A DNA stretch of 64,000 nucleotides, taken from contig CAUJIO010000004.1 in the NCBI GenBank assembly GCA_963205315.1, positions 58,694-122,693 of the forward strand, written 5' to 3'. The position numbers and the translations under genes were made by a program. The DNA is from Pseudomonadota bacterium (lineage in GTDB: Bacteria > Pseudomonadota > Alphaproteobacteria > Rhizobiales > Aestuariivirgaceae). Below the pieces are notes generated by a model. The model was not told the DNA's origin. It searched no databases and was given only the letters and a program-made list of their open reading frames with translations. This document shows, piece by piece, positions 17,625-26,358 of the stretch. How positions within the stretch are numbered: position 1 is the first letter of the stretch; each line of letters begins with the position of its first letter.

Positions 17625-18215
17625 TCAGAGCTGCTCAACCACAAGATATATCCATGTCATAACTATGGCCGGGGCGATGAAACTGCCGAACGGAATGGCC
17701 GTTCCGGCTACCAGTTTTTCGCTGCCTGACCCCCTCGCACTCCTTGCCGCAGCAACCAGAGCGGCCACGGCGGCCAATAGCAAGGTTACGGCCAGGAAAT
17801 CGAGTCCGACCCAACAACCCGCAACGCCAGCGAGCTTGACGTCACCCAGTCCCAGTCCGATCCGGCCGCGAAACCTGAAATATATCCACCGTAGTCCATA
17901 GAGGGCTGTAGCCCCGAGAAAGCCTGCAATGGCGTGATCGAGGAAGAGATCCTGAGGTCGTCCCGGCAGAGACGATATCGTCGCAACGATGCCGATGGGA
18001 ATGGCGGGAAGCGACACGATGTCCGGAATCAGCATGCGACGGCTGTCGGTCAGCGTGATGATCAACATGCTGAAGATCAATATTCCCGTGAACGCCGATG
18101 CCGCCACCACCGCCCAGACGGACAGGAGTCCGGCGCCAACCAATCCCGCCAAGGCACAAAGCGTGATTTCCTTGGGGCTGATGCCATAACGGCTGGTCCA
18201 CTCCCGCACAGTCAT
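17625..18215 (-). CDS. gspO: Type IV prepilin leader peptidase, short form (A24 family)
   Basis: 196 residues, about six membrane segments. The two aspartates of aspartic prepilin peptidases are visible: LTDSRRMLIPD near residue 56 and GLGDVKL near residue 120. The N-terminal methyltransferase domain with its CxxC pairs, present in classical GspO/PilD, is absent, as in CpaA/TadV-type peptidases. It is expected to process GspG-K. Whether pseudopilins are N-methylated here is open. It is upstream of gspD on the same strand with a 211-bp gap, so gspD may also have its own promoter. Confidence 0.85.
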   Translation of the reverse strand: MTVREWTSRYGISPKEITLCALAGLVGAGLLSVWAVVAASAFTGILIFSMLIITLTDSRRMLIPDIVSLPAIPIGIVATISSLPGRPQDLFLDHAIAGFLGATALYGLRWIYFRFRGRIGLGLGDVKLAGVAGCWVGLDFLAVTLLLAAVAALVAAARSARGSGSEKLVAGTAIPFGSFIAPAIVMTWIYLVVEQL

Positions 18216-18376
18216 ACCATCCTCGTCAGGCGCCGCTCCGTCGATTCAAAGCCGCTCATCGCACGGGGACTGCGTCAGCGGCAAGGGCACCATTCTGGCC
18301 AGAAATTGGCGTTGCATCGGTCACCGAAGGCAAGGATGCTCGGACCAGTGAAGTGCAAAATCGTGGCGCGAATGAC

Positions 18377-19999
18377 ATGACAGCGGAAGAGACCGCAAAC
18401 GTTGGAGACTTTGACTTTATCATCGTCGGTGCCGGATCGGCCGGAGCGGTCGTGGCCACCAGGCTGTCGGCGTCCGGGAGGCATAGCGTTCTGCTGCTGG
18501 AGGCGGGACCCCGCGACCGTAATCCATGGATCCACGTACCGATCGGCTACGCCAAGCTCTTCACCAATCCGCGCTACAATTGGATGTACGAGTCAGAGCC
18601 TGAACCGGAACTCAACGGCCGCAAGATCTTTCAACCACGCGGCAAGGTGCTGGGAGGAACGAGTTCGATCAATGGACTGGTCTATATCCGCGGCCAGGCA
18701 GAGGACTATGATCATTGGGCACAGCTGGGCAATACCGGCTGGTCCTATGCCGACGTCCTGCCCTTGTTCAAGCGCGCCGAACACCAGCAAAATGGCGCGG
18801 ATGACTTTCATGGGGTCGGCGGTCCGCTTGCCGTTTCAAACCAGAGCGAACCGCATGAATTGTGCGAGGCGTTCATCCGCGCCGGGATGGAGCGCGGCCT
18901 GCCCCGCAACGAGGATTTCAATGGTGCGCGTCAGGAAGGCATCGGATACTTCCAGACGACATCGCGCAACGGGCGGCGCTGCAGCACGGCCGTGGGCTAT
19001 CTGAGGCCAGCCAGACGGCGTGGCAACCTTCATATCCTGACCGAAGCCATGACGGAAAAGATTGGCTTTGAGGGCAAGCGCGCACGCACGGTGTATTTCC
19101 GACACGAGGGCCGGTTGACACGGGCGCGAGCGTCCAGGGAAATCGTACTCAGCGCCGGGGCGATCGGTACGCCACAACTTCTCGAACTGTCGGGCTATGG
19201 CCAGGCAGAGCGGCTGAAAGGGTTTGACATCCCGATCGTCCACGATGCGCCGCAAGTGGGCGAAAACCTGCAGGACCACTATCAGGTGCGCATCGTGTTC
19301 CGGGCGAAGAAACCGATCACGCTCAACGACCAGTATCACAACCTGTGGCGCCGCGCAGGGATCGGCCTGCGCTATGTTCTGCAACGCAAGGGACCGCTGA
19401 CGGTGAGTGCCGGCTATGCCACGGCGTTCTTCAAGTCACAGGAACGGCTGGCCACACCTGACATCCAGGTGCATTTCATCATCTTTTCAACCGACAAGAT
19501 GGGGCAGGCCCTGCACCGGTTTCCGGGCTTCACCGCATCGGTCTGTCACCTCCGTCCGCAATCGCGCGGCAGCATTCATATCAAGACTGCCAGCATTTCC
19601 GATGCGCCGGCAATCAGGATCAACTTCCTGTCTACGGCCGAAGACCGCCAGGCGCATATCGATGGATTGAGATATCTGCGTTCGATCATGCACGCACCGT
19701 CGATGGCAGACTACATGGAGCAGGAAGTCGAGCCGGGCCTGGATTGTGCCAGTGACGACGCGCTGTTGGCCTATGTGAGAGCTAAGGGCAGCACGATCTA
19801 TCATCCGTCCGGCACCTGCCGCATGGGTGCGGATGAAGGCGCGGTGGTTGCCCCGGATCTCAAGGTCAAGGGCGTTACGGGTTTGCGGATTGCCGATGCC
19901 TCGATCATGCCCCGGTTGGTATCGGGCAACACCAACGCACCGGTCATCATGATCGGTGAGAAGGCTTCCGATCTCATTCTGGCGGAGCACGGCACCTGA
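18377..19999 (+). CDS. GMC-family FAD-dependent oxidoreductase (choline dehydrogenase-like)
   Basis: 540 residues. N-terminal FAD motif FIIVGAGSAGAVVATRLS near residues 14-31, GMC signature 1 around GKVLGGTSSINGLVYIRGQ, signature 2 near EIVLSAGAIGTPQLLELSG, and the active-site His/Asn region YHPSGTCRMG and SGNTNAPVIMIGE. It oxidises an alcohol and transfers electrons to FAD; the substrate is not evident. The start at 18377 gives a short polar N terminus without a signal peptide, so it is cytoplasmic. The next gene starts directly after its stop. Confidence 0.9.
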   Translation: MTAEETANVGDFDFIIVGAGSAGAVVATRLSASGRHSVLLLEAGPRDRNPWIHVPIGYAKLFTNPRYNWMYESEPEPELNGRKIFQPRGKVLGGTSSINGLVYIRGQAEDYDHWAQLGNTGWSYADVLPLFKRAEHQQNGADDFHGVGGPLAVSNQSEPHELCEAFIRAGMERGLPRNEDFNGARQEGIGYFQTTSRNGRRCSTAVGYLRPARRRGNLHILTEAMTEKIGFEGKRARTVYFRHEGRLTRARASREIVLSAGAIGTPQLLELSGYGQAERLKGFDIPIVHDAPQVGENLQDHYQVRIVFRAKKPITLNDQYHNLWRRAGIGLRYVLQRKGPLTVSAGYATAFFKSQERLATPDIQVHFIIFSTDKMGQALHRFPGFTASVCHLRPQSRGSIHIKTASISDAPAIRINFLSTAEDRQAHIDGLRYLRSIMHAPSMADYMEQEVEPGLDCASDDALLAYVRAKGSTIYHPSGTCRMGADEGAVVAPDLKVKGVTGLRIADASIMPRLVSGNTNAPVIMIGEKASDLILAEHGT

Positions 20000-20881
20000 A
20001 TGCACCGGACCGGTGCCCACCCCGCCCTACTCCCGTCTGCCGCCGTGGCCATCTGCGGTGCCATCTGGGGCTGCTACTGGTATCCGTTGCGCTGGCTCGA
20101 AGCCGCCGGGCTTGGCGGGGCGTGGGTCAGCGTCATTTTCTTTGCGACGACGGCGCTGTCGCCCATCCCATGGATGTTCAATCGCGCTGCTTGGCAGGGA
20201 TTTCGGCAGAACTTCGCTGGCGGGGCCCTGCTGGGATTGGCGTTCACACTGTATACGGTCAGCCTTCTCCTGACAGACGTCATTGATGCCATCCTGCTGT
20301 TCTATCTGACACCGGTGTGGAGCACATTGGCCGGACTGGCCCTTTTCGGGGAGCGCCTGACTCCGCAGCGGTTGATTGCCATCGCTCTTGGATTCGCGGG
20401 GATGGCCTTCATTCTCGGGTTCGACAATGGCCTGCCAATGCCATCGAGAAGCGGCGACTGGCTGGCTCTCGTGAGCGGCATGATCTGGGCTGCAGGCACA
20501 ATGCGAAGCGTCCGGAAGCCGTCATCCAGCATCATGCTTCCTGTGCTTTCCTTCAGCGGAGGGGGACTCATTGCCTCGCTGGGCGTGGCGATCATTGCGA
20601 TGAGGGCAGATTCTTCTCTCGCAACATTTTCCAATCCCGAAGCGGTCATGCCATGGGCAATCATCATTGCGTTGCTTGTCTTTGTGCCCCCCAATTTCCT
20701 GGTGCTGTGGGCGGCTCAACGGCTGGATTCCGGCCGCGTAGGTATTCTGTTGATGACCGAGGTTCTGGCGGGGGCCATCACAGCCGCCTTGCTTTCGGGT
20801 GAAGCATTTGGCGCAATGGAAATCACAGGAACGCTGCTCATCGCTGGCGCCGGACTGATCGAAGTGTTTGGCCGGAGATGA
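20000..20881 (+). CDS. EamA/DMT-family transporter
   Basis: 293 residues with about ten hydrophobic segments in two EamA repeats. The first ends near LYTVSLLLTDVIDAILLFYL and LWSTLAGLALFGERLTPQR-type sequence, the second with VLAGAITAALLSGE. The start codon follows the GMC stop with no gap, so the two genes are co-transcribed. DMT proteins move small metabolites across the inner membrane, often as exporters; the substrate is unknown. Confidence 0.85.
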   Translation: MHRTGAHPALLPSAAVAICGAIWGCYWYPLRWLEAAGLGGAWVSVIFFATTALSPIPWMFNRAAWQGFRQNFAGGALLGLAFTLYTVSLLLTDVIDAILLFYLTPVWSTLAGLALFGERLTPQRLIAIALGFAGMAFILGFDNGLPMPSRSGDWLALVSGMIWAAGTMRSVRKPSSSIMLPVLSFSGGGLIASLGVAIIAMRADSSLATFSNPEAVMPWAIIIALLVFVPPNFLVLWAAQRLDSGRVGILLMTEVLAGAITAALLSGEAFGAMEITGTLLIAGAGLIEVFGRR

Positions 20882-20980
20882 TCTGCTGCGGCAATGACAG
20901 GCGCCGCGATCCCTTGCCGCAACCGGAGAAGTGACGATAGAAGACCTGCCAGAGGGATGGACCCCTAGGGAGCAAGGACG

Positions 20981-22018
20981 ATGGCGGCAGCAAGAGACAT
21001 CAGGATCGGCATGGTTGGCTGCGGCTTCTTTGCCCAGAACCACTTGATGGCCTGGCAAGATCTCAGGCCCGAGGGTGCGATCCTTTCCGCCGTCTGCGAT
21101 CTCGACGAATCGAAAGCCAGGGCGGCGGGCGAGAAGTTTGGTGTTCCACACTTCACCGACATGGCACAGATGCTCGACAGCGTTCAGATCGACCTCGTCG
21201 ATATCGCCACACGCATGGAGACGCATCGCGCGCTCGCCGCGATCGCTTCGGAGCGAGGCATCGGGGCCGTCGTTCAGAAGCCCTTCGCACCGGAGTGGGC
21301 CGAATGCGTTGCCATCGTCGAGAAGGCCAAGGCGCACAAGGCCTGGCTGGCTGTACACGAAAATTTCCGCTTTGCCATTTCCATGCAGAAAGTGAAGGCC
21401 GTGATCGATGCCGGCACCATTGGCAAGCCGAACTGGGCAAGAATCAACTTCCGCACCTGTTTCAACATCTATCGCGGCCAGCCTTATCTCGCAGAGGTCG
21501 GCCGGCTGGTGATCCTCGATCTGGGCATCCACGTGCTCGACCTCGCGCGCTACTTCCTTGGCGATGTCGAACGCGTCTACTGCGAAACGCAGAAGCGCAA
21601 TCCGGCCATCAACGGAGAGGATACGGCGACGATCATGCTGAAGCATACTTCGGGTGCGGTGTCGGTCGTGGAGTCGACATATGAGGCGAAGCGCATTCCC
21701 GATCCGTTTCCGGAAACGTTGCTGGAGATCGAAGGCAGTGAAGGCTCGATTGTGGTCACGCGCGGCGAGCGCATGACCGTAACCACACAAGGCCTGGTCT
21801 TCGAAGAAAATATCGGCAGCCCGTTGCTGGCCTGGACAACCCGGCCATGGCACACGCTGCAGGAGGCGGTGCTCAACACCAACCGCCACATGTTCCAGCG
21901 CTTCCGCGACGGATTGCCAGCCGACACGTCCGCCGAGGACAACCTCAAGACCTTCGCCCTGGTGGAGGCAGCCTATGAATCGGCCAGAACTCATGGCGCC
22001 GTGAAGCCGGCGCGCTAG
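20981..22018 (+). CDS. Gfo/Idh/MocA-family oxidoreductase
   Basis: 345 residues. N-terminal NAD(P)-binding Rossmann region IRIGMVGCGFFAQNHLMAW (residues 7-25), then the family motif region with QKPFAPEWAECVAIVEKA, where EKP is normally found and QKP is present here. The C-terminal domain contains DLGIHVLDLARYFLGDVERVY, the usual substrate-site G-x-H-x-x-D. It is an NAD(P)-dependent dehydrogenase of a sugar, polyol or related compound. It sits between a DMT transporter and a class V aminotransferase on the same strand, with gaps of 99 and 48 bp. Confidence 0.88.
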   Translation: MAAARDIRIGMVGCGFFAQNHLMAWQDLRPEGAILSAVCDLDESKARAAGEKFGVPHFTDMAQMLDSVQIDLVDIATRMETHRALAAIASERGIGAVVQKPFAPEWAECVAIVEKAKAHKAWLAVHENFRFAISMQKVKAVIDAGTIGKPNWARINFRTCFNIYRGQPYLAEVGRLVILDLGIHVLDLARYFLGDVERVYCETQKRNPAINGEDTATIMLKHTSGAVSVVESTYEAKRIPDPFPETLLEIEGSEGSIVVTRGERMTVTTQGLVFEENIGSPLLAWTTRPWHTLQEAVLNTNRHMFQRFRDGLPADTSAEDNLKTFALVEAAYESARTHGAVKPAR

Positions 22019-22066
22019 ACTTCATACCGTACCTGTCTGACTTCCACTTATGCACGAGAGAGACCG

Positions 22067-23323
22067 ATGCTGACGACGATCCCGGGACTGATGGATGCGG
22101 TGCGCGCCCGCTTTGCACATATCGATACCTGCCCCTTCTCGGGCCCGCGGGTGTTCTTTGAAAATGCCGGGGGTGCGCTTACGCTGAAGTCGGTTGCTGA
22201 AACCTCCGGGCTCTATGCCGCTTACCCCGACAATCAGGGCCGCGACAATCCAGCATCAGGAGCCCTGATGGCAGCGATCAACCAGGGCAAGGCCGACATG
22301 CGGACCTTCTTCAACGCATCCACTGGCCAGGTCTTCGTCGGCGAGAGCGGCACGGAGATCTTGTTCCGGCTGGTGCGCACGGCAGCACTCGGTGCAGCGA
22401 AGGGCGGCATCATGCTGTCGACGACGCTGGAACACCCGGCATCGCGCAGCGCCATGGCGCGCTGGGCCGAGGTCACGGGCCGCACACATGTACTTGTGCC
22501 CCACGAGGATGCCACCGGCGGCGTGAGCGTCGATGCGTATCGACGTCATCTCACTCCGGACATTCGCGTTGCCACCATCATCCAGACCTCACCGGTTACC
22601 GGCATGTCTGTGGACGTTGCCTCGATCGCCAAGGCGATCCGCAAGGCATCTCCAGACTGCTTCATCATCGTTGACGGCATCCAGCATGCTAGCCATGGCC
22701 ATATCGACATCGATGCTTACGGCATCGATGGCTATGCGATCTCACCCTACAAAGTATTCTCGCGTCACGGCTACGGCGTGGGCTGGGCGTCGGACCGTCT
22801 GACGGCTTGTCCCAAGGAAGTCGTGATCGGCGGTGCGCCCACCAACTGGGAACTCGGCACCCGTGATGCCGGAAGTTATGCAACCTTCTCGGACGTCGTA
22901 AACTACTTCGACTGGCTCGGCGCGCAGTTCACTCAACAGGCCGATCGCCGCGCCCGTATCGAAGCCGCCGCCAAAGTCATCCATGCGCAAGAGGCGGAGC
23001 TGGGCCACGCCATGCTGCACGGCACCGGAAACCTCAAGGGATTGGCTGAAATGCCGGGTGTCACCATCATCGGCGGGGTGGACACTCCCGGCCGGGAAGG
23101 TGTCATTTCGCTCACCGTTGCGGGGAAGCCTTCGGAAGACGTTGTTGCCTTCCTCAACCGGCGCGGCGTGCGCACCCATACCCGCAAGGACGATCACTAC
23201 AGCGGAAACGTGCTGAAGCCGTTGGGCTTTCCATCCTGCATCCGGGTGTCGTTCAGCCATTACAACACCTTGCAGGAGGTCTCGCAATTCCTCACCGCGA
23301 TGGCTGAAATCACCAACCGATAG
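22067..23323 (+). CDS. Class V aminotransferase (cysteine desulfurase-like fold)
   Basis: 418-residue PLP enzyme. The PLP-lysine lies in ISPYKVFSRHGYG near residue 230, preceded by the aspartate and His of IVDGIQHASHGHIDID. The N-terminal region FFENAGGALTLKSVAE replaces the usual YLDNAA motif. No active-site Cys loop of IscS-type desulfurases is obvious, so an aminotransferase or lyase role is more likely. It may act with the adjacent Gfo/Idh/MocA dehydrogenase. Its TAG stop is the first triplet of a palindromic repeat. Confidence 0.8.
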   Translation: MLTTIPGLMDAVRARFAHIDTCPFSGPRVFFENAGGALTLKSVAETSGLYAAYPDNQGRDNPASGALMAAINQGKADMRTFFNASTGQVFVGESGTEILFRLVRTAALGAAKGGIMLSTTLEHPASRSAMARWAEVTGRTHVLVPHEDATGGVSVDAYRRHLTPDIRVATIIQTSPVTGMSVDVASIAKAIRKASPDCFIIVDGIQHASHGHIDIDAYGIDGYAISPYKVFSRHGYGVGWASDRLTACPKEVVIGGAPTNWELGTRDAGSYATFSDVVNYFDWLGAQFTQQADRRARIEAAAKVIHAQEAELGHAMLHGTGNLKGLAEMPGVTIIGGVDTPGREGVISLTVAGKPSEDVVAFLNRRGVRTHTRKDDHYSGNVLKPLGFPSCIRVSFSHYNTLQEVSQFLTAMAEITNR

Positions 23324-23390
23324 AGCAACCGGCGCTCAGTTGGGCGCAGCCAAGTTGCTCAATCACTTTGAGACTTGCGCATTTTCGCTT
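23321..23390 (+). repeat. Dispersed palindromic repeat, copy A
   Basis: The sequence directly following the aminotransferase stop (TAGAGCAACCGGCGCTCA...) matches copy B at 37632 for about 65 bases with scattered mismatches. It includes the outer inverted pair GAGCAAC/GTTGCTC and the downstream TTGCGCATTTT block. The inner palindrome is imperfect here (GGCGCTCAGTTGGGCGC). It lies between convergent genes and could form a bidirectional terminator or REP-like hairpin. Confidence 0.75.
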
Positions 23391-23405
23391 GAGAACTCCG
23401 GGACT

Positions 23406-24581
23406 TTAGGTTTGGCCGAAGCCCCTGGGTACCTCAACGTCCGGCAGGCTCGCTGCCCGCTTCTTCAGCGCCCTGCCGATGACAACGCGCGAGACTTCCG
23501 TGGTGCCGTCAACAATGCGCAACATTTGGGCCAACCGGCTCAAGCGGTCCATTCCGTAGCTGCTGAGAAGTCCCATGCCGCCCATGGCCTGGGTGCAGAT
23601 ATTGGCGGCTTTGACGGCTGCATCAGGTACGAACCGCTTGGCGTGGGCCGCGAGCAGCGGACCATCCAGCGTTCCCAGCGCGTTGGCGGCGGCGCGATAC
23701 AGCAGCCTCGAAGCCTCCAGATCGGTTGACACCTCACCCAGCATCCACTGAATGCCATCGAGATCGAGCGCCGCAGCGCCGAACATCCTGCGGTTCTTGG
23801 TGTATGACAACGCCATGTCGAGGGCCGCCTCCATCAGGCCGCAGCAGCCTGCCGCAATCGAGACACGCGCAATGTCGATCGCCATGAGTGAGCCCTGCAG
23901 TCCCTTGCCAATTGGCAGGATGATGTTCTCGGGAGGCACCATGACGTTATCGAGGTACATCTCGCCCACCGGCAAGAAGTTGTAGGACGGCGTATCATAG
24001 CGGGGACCGAAGCTCAGCCCCTTGGCTCCCTTCGGAATGGCGATCATCGCCATATCCTTGTGACCTGGCGCATCAGACGTCTTGACGACAGTCAGGTATA
24101 TGTCTGCCTCGCCGGCCAGAGACACCCAGGCCTTGGCGCCACTGATGACCCAGTAGCCATCACCGTTGATCCTCGCCTGTGTGTACATGGTGGCGGCATC
24201 GGACCCAGATTGCGGCTCGGTCAGCGAGAAGTTCGCCAGCTTCCGGCCGGTTGTCAGATCCCTCGCCCAAGCGTTCTTCAGTGCATCGGTTCCGAACCCG
24301 CAGACGGCATACGTGCAGATATTGTGCATCGACAGCGCGAAGGCGTAGGCGCCATCCCCCTTGCCCAGTTCTTCGTAGACGCGAATGCCCTCACCCAGCG
24401 GCAGCGCCTGGCCGCCCCACTCCGCCGGCGCATAAAGCCCCGTGAGCCCAAGGGCCGCGGCCTTGTCCGAGGCATGACGCGGCCATTGCCGGTGCTGGTT
24501 CCAGCGTTCCACCTCGGGCCTGATCGTCTCATTGCAATGGTGCCGCGCCGCAGCAAGGATGGCGTCGATGTTCTGGGTCAT
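23406..24581 (-). CDS. Acyl-CoA dehydrogenase family protein
   Basis: 391 residues from the ATG at 24581, preceded by AGAAGGGA; an in-frame start 12 codons earlier lacks this. Central FAD-binding region NFSLTEPQSGSDAATMYTQA and WVISGAKAWVSLAGEAD; the C-terminal helical domain includes KNRRMFGAAALD and AMGGMGLLSSYGMDRL. At the usual catalytic-Glu position (EGT in many members) the sequence reads VDGTTEV, so Asp is present, as in some family branches. It probably oxidises an acyl-CoA in a catabolic route; the substrate cannot be assigned. It is divergent from the GAF gene. Confidence 0.9.
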   Translation of the reverse strand: MTQNIDAILAAARHHCNETIRPEVERWNQHRQWPRHASDKAAALGLTGLYAPAEWGGQALPLGEGIRVYEELGKGDGAYAFALSMHNICTYAVCGFGTDALKNAWARDLTTGRKLANFSLTEPQSGSDAATMYTQARINGDGYWVISGAKAWVSLAGEADIYLTVVKTSDAPGHKDMAMIAIPKGAKGLSFGPRYDTPSYNFLPVGEMYLDNVMVPPENIILPIGKGLQGSLMAIDIARVSIAAGCCGLMEAALDMALSYTKNRRMFGAAALDLDGIQWMLGEVSTDLEASRLLYRAAANALGTLDGPLLAAHAKRFVPDAAVKAANICTQAMGGMGLLSSYGMDRLSRLAQMLRIVDGTTEVSRVVIGRALKKRAASLPDVEVPRGFGQT

Positions 24582-24778
24582 GACCGTGCGTCCCTTCTGA
24601 AAACGCGAACGTAGCAATGGGAGACATTGGCGGCAATCGGGGGCGGCAATCGGGCGCCACCAGCAAATTCAAAGTTTCGGGGATAGTTGGATTTACAGCC
24701 TGTTGCGGCGGCAATGGGCTGCTATAAACCATTGCATACGGAATTCGCCAAACGCCGAACATCTTCTGTGGAACGACC

Positions 24779-25291
24779 ATGCAACCTGATCATCATGACT
24801 TCAATTCAGCGGTTGCGGCAGCCCAGCGTGCCTCCGAGGTCTGGGATGCCCTGTGTGATCTGTCGCAATCGGTGGTCGGTCACAGGCTGTTCACGGTGAT
24901 GACTGTAGACATGCAAGCTGGGCTTGCCCGCAGGGCCTATTCCGATCATCCAGTTCAATATCCGGTGTCGGGGACCAAGCTCATCCACCGTGACCAATGG
25001 TTCGATATCGTGCATGGCGAAAAGCGAAGCTTCGTCGCCAACACCATCGAAGATATCGCCAAGGTGTTTCCGGATCATGATCTCATTGCCTCACTCGGCT
25101 GCGGGTCGGTGATCAATCTGCCGGTGGTGCTCAAGGGTGAACTGGTGGCCACAATCAACATGCTCGATGCAGCCGACCATTATACAGCGGATCGGGTTGC
25201 CATGGCTGAGGCAAAGTTGGCCGTGCCGGCCAAGCTGTGTTGTGCCCTTGCCCTGCTGTTTGACTTGACCGACAAGTCAGGCGCTAGATGA
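24779..25291 (+). CDS. Single-domain GAF protein, first gene of the peptide ABC operon
   Basis: 170 residues, essentially one GAF domain: FTVMTVDMQAGLARRAYSDH, GTKLIHRDQWFDIVHGEKRS, and SLGCGSVINLPVVLKGELVATIN. There is no DNA-binding, kinase or cyclase domain. The stop overlaps the start of the downstream permease gene (ATGA), so it is coupled to the ABC transporter. It may bind a small molecule, possibly the transporter's ligand. It is divergent from the acyl-CoA dehydrogenase gene across about 200 bp. Confidence 0.75.
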   Translation: MQPDHHDFNSAVAAAQRASEVWDALCDLSQSVVGHRLFTVMTVDMQAGLARRAYSDHPVQYPVSGTKLIHRDQWFDIVHGEKRSFVANTIEDIAKVFPDHDLIASLGCGSVINLPVVLKGELVATINMLDAADHYTADRVAMAEAKLAVPAKLCCALALLFDLTDKSGAR

Positions 25292-26358
25292 CGCAAGCGG
25301 ACAATACCAGCACGATGACGAATGGCACGGCCAACTTCGCCGCGGAGGCCGCGCGGCGTGCCGCGAGCTTTGTGGCCAGCCTGGCGCTGACCTTTCTTGG
25401 CCTCACGGCCGTAACGTTTCTGATCAGCCGGCTGACCAAGATTGATCCAGTGCTAGCCATCGTCGGCGACAAGGCGAGTAAGGAAGTCTATGACAAGACC
25501 TACATCGCATTGGGTCTCGACCAGCCCCTGATCATGCAATACGGCGCCTATCTCTGGCGTCTCCTTAGCGGTGATTTCGGCGTATCGGTGCTGACTTCAC
25601 AACCGGTCCTCAGCGATCTCCTGCGGGTGTTTCCAGCAACCTTCGAACTGGCAACGATAGCGACGATAATCGGGGTTGCGATCGGCGTTCCAGCCGGTGT
25701 TCTGGCCGGGGCGCGCAAAGGACGATGGCCAGATCATGTGGTGCGGGTCGTGGGGCTGTTCGGTTATTCCGTGCCGGTATTCTGGCTGGGTTTGGTGGGG
25801 CTTTTCGTCTTCTACGGCAAGCTCGACTGGGTGTCGGGCACCGGGAGGCTGGACGTATTCTACGAAGACATCGTCACCTCGCGCACCGGCGTTATCCTGA
25901 TCGATGCCGCCATCGATGGAGAGTGGGGAATCTTCGCCAATGCCTTCAGTCATCTCATTCTTCCGGCCGGCATCCTCGGCTATTATTCGCTCGCTTATAT
26001 CGCGCGCATGACGCGCAGCTTCATGATCGACCAGCTCAGCCAGGAATATGTCACCGCCGCGCGCATCAAGGGGCGCTCTTTCTGGGGAGCGGTGTGGCTG
26101 CACGCATTTCCGAACATCATGGTACCGCTGATCACAGTCATTGGCCTCAGCTATGCCTCGCTGCTCGAAGGTGCGGTGCTGACGGAAACCGTCTTTGCCT
26201 GGCCGGGATTGGGCCTCTACATCACCCGCGCCCTGTTCAACAGCGACATGAACGCCGTGCTTGGCGGAACGGTGCTGGTTGGAGCGGTCTTCATCGGCGT
26301 CAATCTGTTCTGCGATCTGCTCTACAAGATCTTCGATCCGAGGCTGCGCAACGCATGA
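25288..26358 (+). CDS. ABC transporter permease, DppB/OppB type
   Basis: 356-residue inner-membrane permease with about six hydrophobic segments. TM1 is followed by LISRLTKIDPVLAIVGDKAS, typical of DppB-like N termini. The coupling (EAA) loop is QEYVTAARIKGRSFWGAVW near residue 250. A periplasmic insertion around residues 170-210 is somewhat long. It starts within the GAF stop and overlaps the next permease by 4 bp. It forms the translocation channel with the DppC-type partner. Confidence 0.92.
   Translation: MTQADNTSTMTNGTANFAAEAARRAASFVASLALTFLGLTAVTFLISRLTKIDPVLAIVGDKASKEVYDKTYIALGLDQPLIMQYGAYLWRLLSGDFGVSVLTSQPVLSDLLRVFPATFELATIATIIGVAIGVPAGVLAGARKGRWPDHVVRVVGLFGYSVPVFWLGLVGLFVFYGKLDWVSGTGRLDVFYEDIVTSRTGVILIDAAIDGEWGIFANAFSHLILPAGILGYYSLAYIARMTRSFMIDQLSQEYVTAARIKGRSFWGAVWLHAFPNIMVPLITVIGLSYASLLEGAVLTETVFAWPGLGLYITRALFNSDMNAVLGGTVLVGAVFIGVNLFCDLLYKIFDPRLRNA

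Noticed and set aside
20522..21994. Long 490-codon open frame on the minus strand
   Set aside because: It lies antisense to the DMT transporter and the Gfo/Idh/MocA gene, both with clear family motifs. Its translation is rich in His/Arg and has no recognisable domain, as expected for a shadow in GC-rich DNA.
24630..24655. 13-bp tandem duplication GGCGGCAATCGGG in the divergent region before the GAF gene
   Set aside because: Two short copies only, low complexity, with no placement that suggests an operator.
25725..26354. Upstream extension of the DppC-type permease frame
   Set aside because: The extension is the other frame of the DppB gene, rich in Arg/His; the ATG at 26355 overlapping the DppB stop is the natural start.
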